Positions 42,074 to 52,783 of a stretch of DNA of 64,000 bases are shown one piece after another; within the stretch, counting starts at the first letter, position 1; each line of letters starts with the position of its first letter. Source of the DNA: Clavaria fumosa (lineage: Eukaryota; Basidiomycota; Agaricomycetes; Agaricales; Clavariaceae); assembly GCA_951802425.1 (NCBI GenBank), contig OX637802.1:1302001-1366000 (forward strand). The letters run 5' to 3'. The position numbers and the translations under genes are program-made. Under the pieces are notes generated by a model that was given only the letters and a program-made list of their open reading frames with translations, was not told the origin of the DNA and searched no databases.

Positions 42074-43890
42074 TATACTATCTTGCAGCGGAGACATACC
42101 CGAATTGGGGCTGAGGTGAAGGAGGAAGTGAGACTGGCAGAGCGCCTAACCAGAGTGCAGCCAGAAGTGCGGAAACATGTGCCACGAGAGCTAGCCATCC
42201 AGGTGCACTTGGAGGCTTTCAGCACTGGCAAAGGGACCACAATGAAGGCCCTTGGTGACTCAGGGTGCACCAACTGCTTCATGGACTTGGAGTGGGCGAA
42301 AGGAGTGGGACTGGAGCCATCTCTCCTGCTGAACCCAATCACCATGTATAATGTGGATGGGACACAGAACAGGAATGGAAAGGTCCGGTATGGGATAGAG
42401 GTGCTGGTGAGAGTTGGTGACCACCAGGAGCAGATCCACTTTCTGCTGGGAAAGACCCAGTCCCACAAGGTCATCCTTGGGCATGACTGGCTCAAGCGGC
42501 ATAACCCGGATATCGACTGGCAGAAGGCAGAGCTGAGCCTTACCCGCTGCCCCCCACAGTGTTCCCCATCCCCTTGAGCCTCTGCACCCCTGAAAACGAG
42601 TACCCTCGCATCCACGAGTATTCTGGACACCCATTTTCCCAACTCTGGCCCTACCCCCGATTGGCCCAGCCGCTACCCTTTGGTGTTTAGTGAAGCGAAG
42701 TGGGACGAACTTCCCCGCTCCCGACCAGACTTCGATATTAAGATTGAGTTCAAAAAGGACCCTGAGCACCTCTCCTCCAAGCTGTATTCTTTGACACGGC
42801 AGGAGATGGTGGAGATGAACCGTTGGGTGGATGAGCAGCTTGCTTCTGGACAAATCCAGCCCTCAAAATCCCCGTATGCCAGCCCCTTCTTCTTCAAACA
42901 TGAGAAGGACAAACTGCGGCCAATCATCGACTACTCGAGGCTGAATGCACACCTGATCAAGGACAAGTACCCCCTCCCCCGCATCCGAGACACAGTGGAT
43001 GTGCTTAAAGGAGCGTCGATCTACTCTAAGATTGATGCAAAGGGAGGTTTCCCATCTATGCAGGTCTGGCCCGAGCACCAGCACCGCTGCGCCTTCCTGA
43101 CACCCCGTGGACTCTTCAAACCAGCTGTCATGTGGTTTGGACTGCAGAATGCCCCTGCTACCTTCCAACGCTTCATGAATCATGTGTTGAGGGAGGAGAT
43201 TGCAGGAGGACATGTGAGGGCCTATGTGGATGATGTCATTGTGTTTGCAGAGGACTTGGCTACACACTGGTACTGGATGGATCAGGTCTTGAGGAAGTTT
43301 GGAGAGAATGGGTTGTGTCTCAAACTCAGTAAATGCGAGTTTGAGAAGAGTGAGATCATCTTCCTGGGGATGAAGATCTCCCACAACAGACTAGAGCATG
43401 ATCCGGCCAAGGGTGCGGCAGTCCGAGATTGGCCATGTCCCAAGAATGTGAAGGATGTCCAGAGGTTCAATGGAATGCTGAACTACCTCCGCCGGCACAT
43501 CCCGAATCTTTCTGCCCGGGCAAAGCCACTCTTCCGGCTGACTGGGAATGTGTTAATAGAATCTGGTTGTCGGTGTGCTGATCGGTGAGGATCCTATCGA
43601 AGGACGACGACGGTGATGATGAGCGAAGTCGAGTCGGTAGCGGCAGTGGTAAACCGGGGCACAAAACTGGATAACCAGATGGGTATCTACTACATCTGGT
43701 GAGCTACTTATATACTACTGTGGTCATGTGATAGCTAATAATAACTACCAATGGCGTTAGTACCTCAAAGTAATCATGTGACTGTATTACTAAAGGGCCC
43801 GGAGTAATGACTAAAGAGAAATGACTAGGCGCTTATCTGATCAATGGGCGAGATAACCCAATTCCAACAGAATGTTCCATGGAAATGGGA
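42074..43890 (+). pseudogene. pol of C, N-terminal part: protease and RT
   Basis: The same frame as gag. Protease: LGDSGCTNCFMDLEW and ILGHDWL. A TGA at 42575-42577 separates it from RT (IIDYSRLNAHL, YVDDVIVFAED, FNGMLNYLRRHIPN). The frame is interrupted by a solo LTR at 43551-43869 and resumes with GNVPWKW until the inversion breakpoint near 43890. The remaining domains lie inverted at 47896-49862. Confidence 0.9.
43551..43869 (-). repeat. Solo LTR of the Gag-only family in RT of C
   Basis: 319 bp beta-like copy with GAATG duplications (43546-43550 and 43870-43874). Confidence 0.97.
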
Positions 43891-43892
43891 GG

Positions 43893-44086
43893 TCGGCATT
43901 TGCCAGCGTTCCCACGCTCGGACCTCTCGGATCATGTGATGCGTCCAGGCCCAGGTCATGTGATCTTACGATTATGTAATCTGACCACAGCCACAGGTCA
44001 TGTGACCTTCCAACAACCCTCCCCAGTTTCTCCACAACTGCACTTTGGGATGGCTTACATAAGCGATCCTAACATCACCCCCCTCT
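43893..44086 (-). repeat. Inverted part of C's 3' LTR and its polypurine tract
   Basis: 43893-44074 is the reverse complement of the first roughly 180 bp of LTR C (40227 on). 44075-44086 gives AGAGGGGGGTGA on the minus strand, the polypurine tract. Its orientation is opposite to the outer LTRs. Confidence 0.88.
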
Positions 44087-44088
44087 TA

Positions 44089-44250
44089 TTGTCCTTTTCA
44101 GGAAAGCTTATAAATTATAAAACACGTGACTAGTTCGAGATTCTGATTCTGAAATATCGGCAATGCGATTTCTCGACAACAACTTGGTCAATTAGCATGA
44201 AATTAAGCGCAAAATGATCGCGCAGACCAGCGCTACCCCGCAAAATTAGA
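44089..44250. repeat. Left terminal inverted repeat of the DNA transposon
   Basis: Starts TTGTCCTTTTCAGG. It matches the complement of 47734-47895 over 162 bp with about four mismatches. Confidence 0.93.
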
Positions 44251-44348
44251 GCGACGTCAAGTTTTTAATGTTAATTTTTTGTGGTTTCGCTGTCGGGCAT
44301 GATCACAATGTATTTGGTATGATTCTGCATGCGTACTACGGCCTACTC

Positions 44349-46311
44349 CTACATGAGCATGTTGGATTGCATCCGGCATGTATCTACATCCTCTTTAGCG
44401 TATTGGAGAAGCAAAATCACTGTACCGTAGTTTACTTGAAGCAATTCCATCAATCTATCAACCGAAATAAAGTCACTTGCCAGCTGATTTATACGAAAGA
44501 AGCCGTTCCTGTGCAGCGGTTCGCTGAGTAGTGAAAAGTTGATATGAGGGCTGCTTCGGTGTGCATGCGTGTTCAGGCTCGATAGCCATGGCATGATCTC
44601 AGGGTATGAAACCGAGGGAGATGGTGTTTGCGAGGAGGGACTCGGAGCGGCAGGAGGTGTAACGGCAGGAGTAGGAGGCATAACGGCGGGAGTAGGAGGC
44701 ATAATTGCAGGGGTAGGAGGCGGCAGATGACCTGAAGGATAATGGGTAGCAGGGATTATCACATAAGGAAGCGTACTCGGCAGCAACTTGGGGTGTTTCG
44801 TGTCGTGGACTACGGTAAGAAACAGCTTCTCCGGTTTCTCCATTATTGTTGTATTTGTTTCCCTAGAAAGCTGGGCTGCATGATTTCAAATAATAAGCAG
44901 TAGAAATACGATAACATACCACGTCTAGGGCCCAGAAATTTATGTCCGACATAGTAAGCCTGTAGCACAGTGTGCCGCTTGGGCAATAGCAATAGTATGT
45001 GACGGTCCTGGTGGAATGCCGCTCGCAATGGTAACGCTCTAGGAGCTGCGCAATAACAGCATCCTTTTTCAGTTGAAGTTTGTCTGATGGCTCGTTGTTC
45101 ACTGCTGAATGCGGCGGGGTAGAACTGGCCTACAAAATGATTAGATACGAGTCTGTAGTGTCGAATATTGCTTACCTGCTTTCCAGTTCTTTTGCTGTTG
45201 CTGTCGCTGGGTTGATCTGCCGCCTTGTTAGCATTTTCAAATATAACATGAAACGGCTTGATTGCTCGTGAGGAAGGCTTTCCATTCGCTGTCTTTTGAG
45301 GAACCGAGAGCGACCGCATATGATCCATGAAGTAGATGAAGTCTTCCTCAGACTGAATCAGCGTCGATCCTTCCTTTGGCTTGTCGTTCTCCAGGCGGTA
45401 TTGCAGTTTGACGGAGTAACAGTCCAGCTTCTCCGCAATTTTGTTCCGAAGTCCTTCAAACGCTGTTGATGAGTAGAAGACAAAGGGGGACTTGACACCA
45501 TCTTTGAGTAAGACCACTGCGTTGACCGAGAAGGCTGAAGAGAGTCAGTCAGCGTAAAATGTAGAGTACTATAGCAACTTACCACAGGCGGAGGGGTCGT
45601 ATGCAGGCTCTGGCTCTGGGGCGTGTTCCCTGGTCCTAGATTTAGTCCGTCGTCTCGAAGTAGGAGGGATGATGATCTTCTGCAAGGGAGGGGGTGCAAC
45701 AGGGCTGTTGTTGCTCACCCCCACACCCTCCCTCTCGTCTTCATCATCCTCATCCTCATCGTCGTCGTCTTCGTCATCGTCGTCGTCGTCCTCATCGTCA
45801 TCGTTGTCCTCTTCAAGCTCTTCTTCCTCAACCTCCTCCTCCTCTTCGTCCTCCCCAACATTTATATCGAAAGTCTCCCTTTCACTCCCAGTCTCGACAT
45901 CAATGATATCTGCAGAATAAATTAGGATTGTGTAATATATCCACAATGTCAATCACCTGGAGTGCCACCTGAATCGTCAGAGCTAACCTCAGGAATTATA
46001 GAAAGCTTGGCTTGAGAAGCACGTTTGTTCTTTTTTGATGGACGACCAGGCTTTCGGGCAGTGCTGGATTCAGTGTGAGCGTGAGGGGCAGGCGGGCAGA
46101 GCGTGGATTTGGAGTGAGGTGCTGTGGGAAGCGCAGGTGATGGTTGGCGCTTGCTCATGTCAGCCGGGATGCAGGCATGTTCTGGCTTGCTGGACTTGCA
46201 ATCCTTGCAAATCGACGAGCCAGGAGAGTAAATACACTTCTTTTTGCGCCGCCTGCATCGTTTACATGGTCCTGGAGTTTCTATGGGCAGCTTTTTGCCC
46301 TGTTTCGCCAT
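44349..46311 (-). CDS. Passenger gene: Zn2Cys6-like domain, acidic tract, unknown C-terminal domains (spliced)
   Basis: A minus-strand gene with at least five exons, start at the ATG 46311 (46359 possible). Exon 1 (46311-45958) has CKRCRRRKKKC then CKDCKSSKPEHAC, spacing that fits a Zn(II)2Cys6 cluster, then GRPSKKNK, an AT-hook-like motif. Intron 45957-45913 (GT..CAG). Exon 2 encodes a very acidic Asp/Glu run (45735-45860). After an intron near 45580-45536, exon 3 (45535-45179) has LQYRLENDKPKEGSTLIQ in a compact domain. Exon 4 (to about 44928) has HCERHS and YCYCPSGTLCYRL, possibly zinc-binding. The last exon (to 44349) has a PPTPAVMP repeat and a helical C-terminus. The last splice junction is uncertain. 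It looks like a nuclear regulator; the family name is unknown to me. Confidence 0.65.
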
Positions 46312-46432
46312 GGTGGATGGCAGGTCAGAGCAAGAAAAATGTGGGGGGAGGGCGGGCAAAAAGCAGGCGACTTTATATTACACAAAGTACAACGACACGC
46401 ACAAGTAATGAGGCAGAAGAAAAAAAATGAGG

Positions 46433-47628
46433 CTACACATACCCACAGTACCTGTACCAATTGAACGCATGATCAGGGGTGGCCGCATGAAGCGCCTCGA
46501 GGATCACCCTGTGCGTCTCAATGTCATCCATCTCCATCATTGCCATTCGTACGTAGTGGCCGTTGCGGCGGAGGTGGTACTTCATGAAGGAAAAGGTGAG
46601 TTCGATGGGGTTCAGGTCAGGCGAATAGGGCGGTAAAAAGATGCAACGCATTCCCCTAGGATAGACTATTAGCAACCTCAGGCAAAGAATGCAAAAAATG
46701 ACCTACCGTTGTTGGATTAGCCTCTGGATCTCCGGGTGCTTATGGATACGACAATTATCCATGACTATCACAGAGTTGGGGGCTGGGAATGGCTGCATGA
46801 AGTCCAGCAAGCCATCAATGAACTTGTGAAATGTGGTGGTGCGGAAGGAGCCTTCGATGATGTCGCAGTAAATAACTCCGGTCAACGAGAGTGCTGGGAG
46901 GACTGAGAAACTTCAAATAAAATTTTATCAGCCGATAATATTGTTAAAATACAACAACCTACCGCTTTCCACGGACAAAAAACGCCTTGTGCTTTGCTTT
47001 AGTTCCCCGTGGAGCCCATGCGCGTGCACGATAGGATGTCCGACGGTCGACAGAACTCTCATCTACAAAAACGAGTTGCTCCGGATCATATTCGCCAATT
47101 CTGGCCAGGTAGCTAAGCCGCTTTTCTTCAGACCGTTCCGCTGCAACACGGGAGAGCTATTATTACAACAGCGCATTAGAAAGACAAAACGAGTTCAGGA
47201 ATGGACTACCTACTTTCTTTTTGGTAAGACCAGCCCGTTTGAGCTTCCTCCAAATAGTTGCTTGAGAGGTTGTGACCCCACAGTCCCAGGCCAATAGTTC
47301 TTGAAGCTTGTCGAGGTACAAATCAGGGGAACGGTTAACACATTCCATGAGATACTAGTACTCCAATTAGTGTAGAAATAGAATGATCAATGTAATAACA
47401 TACTTGTATATCAACATCTCTCAGCTGTCCTCGCGGCCTCTCCCTGCCTTCCTCCTCCCCACCCTCGTCCGATTTGACCATCTTGAACTTCTCGAAATAG
47501 TTGAGAACATTGTGAACGGCAGCGATGGAGATCCCTGTGTAGGTCGAAATTTGTTCCCGAGTAAGGAGTGCTGACAACCGAATGACTATCTGGCAGATGT
47601 CTGGGGACAACGAGCTTCCTGCAACCAT
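46433..47628 (-). CDS. DD34E transposase, five exons, apparently intact
   Basis: Start at the ATG 47628. Exon 1 encodes a helix-turn-helix ([20 protein letters not shown]). Introns have GTATGT or GTAGGT donors and short lengths (about 45-60 nt): 47401-47354, 47214-47158, 46968-46917 and 46704-46655 approximately. Exon 2 has a second HTH ([16 protein letters not shown]). Catalytic residues: Asp in [13 protein letters not shown], Asp in [10 protein letters not shown] and Glu in [12 protein letters not shown], the last two 34 residues apart. The total is about 330 residues, usual for the family. It cuts at the inverted repeats and inserts at TA. I see no stop or frameshift. Confidence 0.88.
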
Positions 47629-47733
47629 GGTGTGGTGGTTGAGCGAGAGTCAAACTGTGATGCGCGTGATGTGCGTGATGCGACATGACTGTTGAAATTG
47701 CCCAAAAAAAAAAAACCCTTATTGTAGTATCGG

Positions 47734-47895
47734 TCTAATTTTGCAGGGTAGCGCTGGTCTGCGCGATCATTTTGCGCTTAATTTCATGCTAATTGACCCA
47801 GTCATTGTCGAGAAATCGCATTGCCGATATTTCAGAATCAGAATCTCGAACTAGTCACGTGTTTTATAATTTATAAGCTTTCCTGAAAAGGACAA
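47734..47895. repeat. Right terminal inverted repeat of the DNA transposon
   Basis: The complement of 44089-44250. It is followed by TA. A 12 base A-run lies just inside it (47703-47714). Confidence 0.93.
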
Positions 47896-49862
47896 TAAGG
47901 CTGGGCGTCCCGACCAGCTAGCTTGGCCTTGTTGGGGTGGGAGAGGAAGAAGTCCCGGAGAAGCAATGTTACATTAGTGAGGTTCCTACGGGGCTCCCAA
48001 GTGTTTTCCTCCACTGGATATCCCAACCACTTCACCAAGTACTTCACCCCACGTCCCACCTTCTTAACATCAAGGATCGCCTCCACATCATACTCCAGGT
48101 GGTCGTCATCAATTGTAGGGGGTGGAGGGGGAGGCAGGTTCTGAGAAGGGAAGGAGGGGGGGTGGTATGGTGTCAACAGCAACTCATTGAAGACCCGATG
48201 GATGCGCCAGGCCCGAGGGAGCTTGAGGCGATACCCAGCAGGTCCCACCTTCTCCTCAACTGCAAAGGGGCCTGCTCTCTTGTTGTCAAGCTTTTTACAG
48301 GGCTGGTCCATCTTCAAGTTTCTAGTATCCAGCCAGACCAGATCTCCCTCAGAGTACTCCTGACTTGGGCGTTTCCCCTTATCGTAGCTCTTCTTCATCG
48401 CTGCCACCGCTTTCTCCATTGCCTCCTTGGCTGCTCTTCGGGACTCCGTGAGCTTAGCCATCCACTCGTCTGCCGCTGGGTTCACCTCAGAAGGTGGCCG
48501 GAGCCCCCCATTCCATGGGTGTCGTCCATAATCGAGGAAGAAAGGTGTCTGTCCTGTTGCTGAGTGCTCACGATTATTAAGAGCAAACTCCGCAGTGGAC
48601 AACCATTCAGCCCAGTCATCCTGGAGATGGTCCACATAAGCCCGGAGATAGATCTCCATCTCCTGGTTCGCCCGTTCCGTCTGTCCATCAGTCTGTGGAT
48701 GAAAGGCAGTACTTGGATTTGCCTTTACCCGGATCATGGAGTAGAACTCCTTCATGAAGCGGGACACAAACTGGGACCCCCGGTCACTCACAACCTTGTG
48801 AGGGACTCCATGGTCACGAAACACTCGATCCCAGAGGAGACGTGCCGCTCCAAGTCCTGTGAGGTCGAGCCCAATCGCTTTGAGCAGTGTCCGTTTTGTG
48901 AATTTGTTGACAATAACAAGGATGGCATTATGTCCATGGGAGAGGGGGAGGGGACCGACTATGTCCCATGAAATCACTGACCAGGGACCATTGGGCACCA
49001 GATGGGGGTGCAGTGGGGCAGCACGCTTGGTACGGTCGGGCTTCGTCCGCTGGCATGTCTCACACCCCTGGGCATACCGATCTGCATCTTTTACCATGTC
49101 CGGCCACCAATAACCCTTCACTAGTGCTGCTCTCAACTTCTGGGGCCCAGGGTGTCCAGCAGCGGGGAGGTCATGCTCAAACTCGAGAACGGCCTCACGA
49201 GCTCCTAGGGGGACCCAAGTGACTATCCCCTTCCGCCAGAGTCCAGCATGATCTCGTGTCCACTCATCATCAAGCTCCTCCGGCTTCTGTATGTGTACTG
49301 CGCTATTTTTCTGGAGTAGCGTCTCCATTTCCAATGTGAATGACACACGGACTTCCGTTTCTGGGAAAACCTGCACCGGTGCATCCTCCTCCACCATCTC
49401 TCCATAGTCCGGTCTCCGGGAGAGTGCATCTGCCTTTGTATTTGACTTGCCAGTGCGATACTTTATCTCAAAGTCAAAGCACTGGAGCTCTCCAACCCAA
49501 CGAACCTGCCTCGGCTTCAACTTCTGGGGCTTCCGGAAGTACTGGAGGTTTGCATGGTCCGTCCAGATCTCAATCGTCTCCTCTGCTCCAATGAGGTATG
49601 CTCGCCACTCGCGAAGTGCCTGAATCACAGCCAAGAACTCCTTGTCATACACATCGTAGTTCTTCTCAGCTGCAGTGAGGGCCTTGGAGATATAGTCAAC
49701 AACTCTCCAGGTTCCATCCGTCTGCTGCTGCGAGAGCACTCCACAAGTTGCCAGGTTGCTTGCATCTGTCTCTACCTTCCATCTCCCTTTGTCCTGAGGC
49801 AGAGCCAAGACCAGGGCCGATACGAGTGCCTGGCGGAGATCTCGGAAGGCTGCTTCCTCCTC
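47896..49862 (-). pseudogene. pol of C, C-terminal part: RNase H, integrase, chromodomain (inverted)
   Basis: Minus-strand frame with EEEAAFRDLRQALVSA, ETDASNLATCGVLSQQQ (RNase H), CETCQRTKPDRTKR, SWDIVGPLP, VVSDRGSQF, HPQTDGQTERANQE (integrase triad present) and YLVKWLGYPVEENTWEP (chromodomain). It continues the RT that stops at 43890 on the other strand. The original stop codon TAG was split by the DNA transposon, so the present frame reads eight residues into the inverted repeat and stops at 47871. Confidence 0.9.
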
Positions 49863-49864
49863 CT

Positions 49865-49972
49865 AGTGTTCGCTATATATACTACGTCTTTTCCATTCTT
49901 GTACCCTTTTCCCCTTATCTTAGTATTGTCGTCATGACCTTACGCTTAAGTTGTGTGAGACCCAGTCTGATA
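49865..49972 (+). repeat. Remaining 3' end of C's 3' LTR
   Basis: Matches the last roughly 105 bp of 40227-40515 (from TTCGCTATATA to CAGTCTGATA) with few changes, followed by GTCAT. Confidence 0.9.
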
Positions 49973-49977
49973 GTCAT

Positions 49978-50166
49978 GGCAGGAGGCGATAGACATGTGT
50001 GGGCAATGAGGCGTGGCATGAGTCATACGTGAAGAAGTGAAAGAGGGGTAGCATGCGGCATGTGACAAGGACAAGGGAAGGGTGTGTGCATGGCGTGAAG
50101 GGCAGAAAAGAGGGGTGTGATGTGAGAAGGGGGTCACATGGTGAAACTCTAACATAGTCCCCTCCC
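49978..50166 (-). repeat. 3' LTR of B2, right part, and polypurine tract
   Basis: 49978-50154 completes the LTR begun at 40065. The next 12 bases read GGGAGGGGACTA on the sense strand. Confidence 0.88.
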
Positions 50167-50192
50167 AGTGGTCTGGCATCCCGACGGACTTG

Positions 50193-51032
50193 TCAGGCTT
50201 CCAGGCTTTCTTCACGCTCGTGTGGCTGCAGTTCAGCTTGTGGTTCAATTTTGGTGGGGGGGTCAATACTTGTATCACACGTATTGGCCATGAGGGGGTG
50301 TTCGTAGGTGTCGGTGGGGATGATCCACAGGGATATCACATCAGTCGTGACCGGTATGACCCAGGGGGGGCCTCCTCGTTGGTGGTGCATGGCCCATTCT
50401 TCTCAGAGGACTGGCTCAGGCAGCAGGGGGATTTCGAAACATAGTTGTGAGCTCTGGCAATTTAACCAGAGCTCGATGAGGGTGGGGGAGGGGTGCATGG
50501 CCCATTCTTCTCAGAGGACTGGCTCAGGCAGCAGGGGGATTTCGAAACATAGTTGTGAGCTCTGGCAATTTAACCAGAGCTCGATGAGGGTGGGGGAGGC
50601 GTGCAGGACTTGTCATTGTTGTTCAACCTGAAGCCCCTGGAGCTCGGTCCACATAGCGCAGCTGAAGCTGATGCTAAGCCGTTCTGCCATCCTGCGGAGC
50701 CATACATCGTCTTCGGGCTCGAGGAGGTCCCTGTTTGGTCGGAACTGGGGCATCCGTGCCAGGGGATCATCTGTCATGAGTGGGGAAGGGTCTAACCCCA
50801 ATGTTCGACGTGCATGGGGGATCCGCACCGCATCCAGGATGTGGTGCATACAGGCAGTCATGCCGGGGGACGATGGCAGGCCCTTGAGTATGGGTGGCAT
50901 GGGCCGCAAGCAGGTGGTTTCGGCGGGAGGCGGGTGCGGCAGGTGGTTTGGCCATCCAGCAGCTCAGTGGGCGAAGTACGGCGGTTCTGGCGTACCTCGG
51001 TGGGGGGTCATGGGTGTGCGGTCGGGCGGCAT
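50193..51032 (-). pseudogene. Extra 3' ORF (ORF3) of B2
   Basis: The sense frame from ATG 51032 (MPPDRTPMTPHRGTPEP) to 50193 matches B1 ORF3 along its length (HILDAVRIPHA, LLEPEDDVWLRRMAERLS, MWTELQGLQVEQQ, PPWVIPVTTDV). It has three in-frame stops and a 108 bp in-frame tandem duplication. The B2 residue at the position of B1's stop (32602) is Cys, so the two copies have mostly different lesions. Confidence 0.62.
50386..50601. repeat. 108 bp tandem duplication in ORF3 of B2
   Basis: 50386-50493 is repeated at 50494-50601 with at most one or two changes; B1 has a single copy. 108 is a multiple of three, so the frame is kept. Confidence 0.92.
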
Positions 51033-51357
51033 GGTAGAGAGGGCAGGCAGAAAAAAAAGGGGGGAAATGTTGGGTGGATGGTGTCATTTGCGGTTTTTCT
51101 TTTTTAAGTCTTTTTGTTTTCGTTCAGGGTTGTTGAGCATGTGACCATTCAAACAAAAGACACCGTGAGAGCGCGTGCCGCTTGAGGGTGCTTGCAGTGG
51201 AAGTCCGCGATGGCCTCGGCAGCGTCTTTCAGGTTTGCCTTAGGTTCCCATGTGTTGTCCTCATGGGGATAGCCTGTCCACTTGACAAGGTACTGTAGCT
51301 TCCGTCTATGTTTCCGACTTTTCAGTACTTCTTCCATGTTGTATTGTATGTGGTCAT

Positions 51358-52278
51358 TGTGATAGGCTGAATGGGTGTTGGCTGCAACTAGGTGTTCGTG
51401 GCCAGGTTCTTCAGGGGGTCTTGTTACACAACAGGGACACTAAACAGAACCTCGGAGGATATAGAGGTTGAGTGTAAGAAATTTAGAAAGTGAGAATATA
51501 CATTTGTCTGAAGTGTCTGGTGTGGGGTCTGACAGAATGCGATGTCTGGATTGAAGGTTCAAGGGGCCGGCAATGACAAAGGCCAGCAAATCAAGAGATA
51601 CGACAAAGGGTGAGTCTTTTTTAATGTCAAAGTAAGATGATGACAGTCAGAAAAACTGCCTTTCCATAGAGTCCAGTACGTACTTATATACATTTTTCTG
51701 AGTACAGCAAATCCAGTTCTACGGAAATGTCTGGAGGCTACAGAAGGCAATGCAACATCATGTATAAGGTCATATAGGGGTCTTAATTCATAAAGGAATC
51801 ATGCGGTTCGGAGGAATGAAATGTCCGATAACTAGCAAATGTCCGGACCACTTGTAAACCGAAGGAAAGTGTGGCTGGTACAGCAAAGGGGTACTAGGAA
51901 CAATGGGCAAAGTACTGCAAAAGGGGTTGAAACATTTAAATGATTGAATGGTTGAAAGGGATCACAATATGAAATTTACAGCATGGTATATGAAATAAGG
52001 GAATGGGAATGGAATGGTGAGTATGTTGAGTGCTGACCATGCTGGAGTGATGAAATAGAAAGGCGTGGGCAGTGTGTGTGACCTGCGGGCTGCGATCGTC
52101 ATGGGGGATTGGAGATCGGAGAGTCCGATATATCGGCTATTTATCGGATGTTCCGGATGTTGTCGGACAGTATCAGGTCATTATCGGATCGCGTCGGGTG
52201 TAATTATCTTGGATCCAGAATATCTGGATAGTCGATACCTGTTAAGTTTCCTTGTTTAAACAACATATCATCCTTACA
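51358..52278. mobile_element. Unknown 0.92 kb insertion in integrase of B2
   Basis: Comparison with B1 shows the integrase C-terminus split here. The insert begins TGTGATAGG, ends CCTTACA, and has a CTTATATAC TATA-like sequence near 51683, so a solo LTR of another family is the best guess. Only CAT is shared at both ends and a clean 5 bp duplication is not visible. No ORF of note. Confidence 0.5.
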
Positions 52279-52783
52279 TCGTCGATTAGTTTGGGGGGTG
52301 GGCATTTGTCTGGTGTCTGATTAGGGAATTTACCTTCTATATACAGTGTGAGCAGCACTTTGTTGAATACCAGGTGAATCTTCCACGTGACTGGTAGGTT
52401 GAGTCGATACGCAGATGGTCCCACTTTTTCCACTATCGCGAAGGGGCCGACTCTTCTGTCTGTGAGTTTTTCTGATGGTTGCTCCATGTTCAGGTTCGTA
52501 GCATCTAGCCAGACCAGGTTCCCCTTTTTGTAGTCAAGTGTTTTTTTGTTTTTGTGTTTGTCATAAACGGTTTTCATGTATTGTGCAGCTTTTTCCATGG
52601 CTTTCTTTGCGTTTTCTCTGGCTTTCTGTAGTTTTGCAGCAAAGTCAGAGGCTTCTGGTGCGTGTGGCATGTCAGGCAAGCTAATGTTCCCCATACAAGG
52701 GTGGAACCCATAATTTAGGTAGAAAGGGCTATATTTAGTGGCAGAATGTTGCTGGTTGTTTAGCGCAAACTCCACCATGGGTA

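Larger units (their letters stand above)
44089..47895 (-). mobile_element. Tc1/mariner-IS630 type DNA transposon with passenger gene
   Basis: A 3807 bp element bounded by 162 bp terminal inverted repeats and TA on both sides (44087-44088 and 47896-47897), as expected for this superfamily. It carries two minus-strand genes: a DD34E transposase (46433-47628) and a second multi-exon gene (44349-46311). Both appear intact. The TA target was part of the TAG stop codon of element C's integrase. Confidence 0.92.
40227..49972 (+). mobile_element. Ty3/gypsy chromodomain element C with internal inversion
   Basis: Outer ends are an intact 289 bp LTR (40227-40515) and the last part of a second LTR (49865-49972), in the same orientation, with GTCAT duplications. 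Gag, protease and RT read on the plus strand to about 43890. RNase H, integrase, the polypurine tract and the first part of the 3' LTR (49862 down to 43893) are inverted. A solo LTR (43551-43869) and a DNA transposon (44089-47895) lie inside. Confidence 0.88.

Noticed and set aside
43893..44074. Independent solo LTR of family C in reverse orientation
   Set aside because: It is truncated at the break, adjoins the polypurine tract and inverted pol, and its missing part is at 49865, so an inversion explains it better.
45669..45920. Poly-Ser and poly-Arg/His ORFs on the plus strand
   Set aside because: Shadows of the Asp/Glu codon repeat of the passenger gene.
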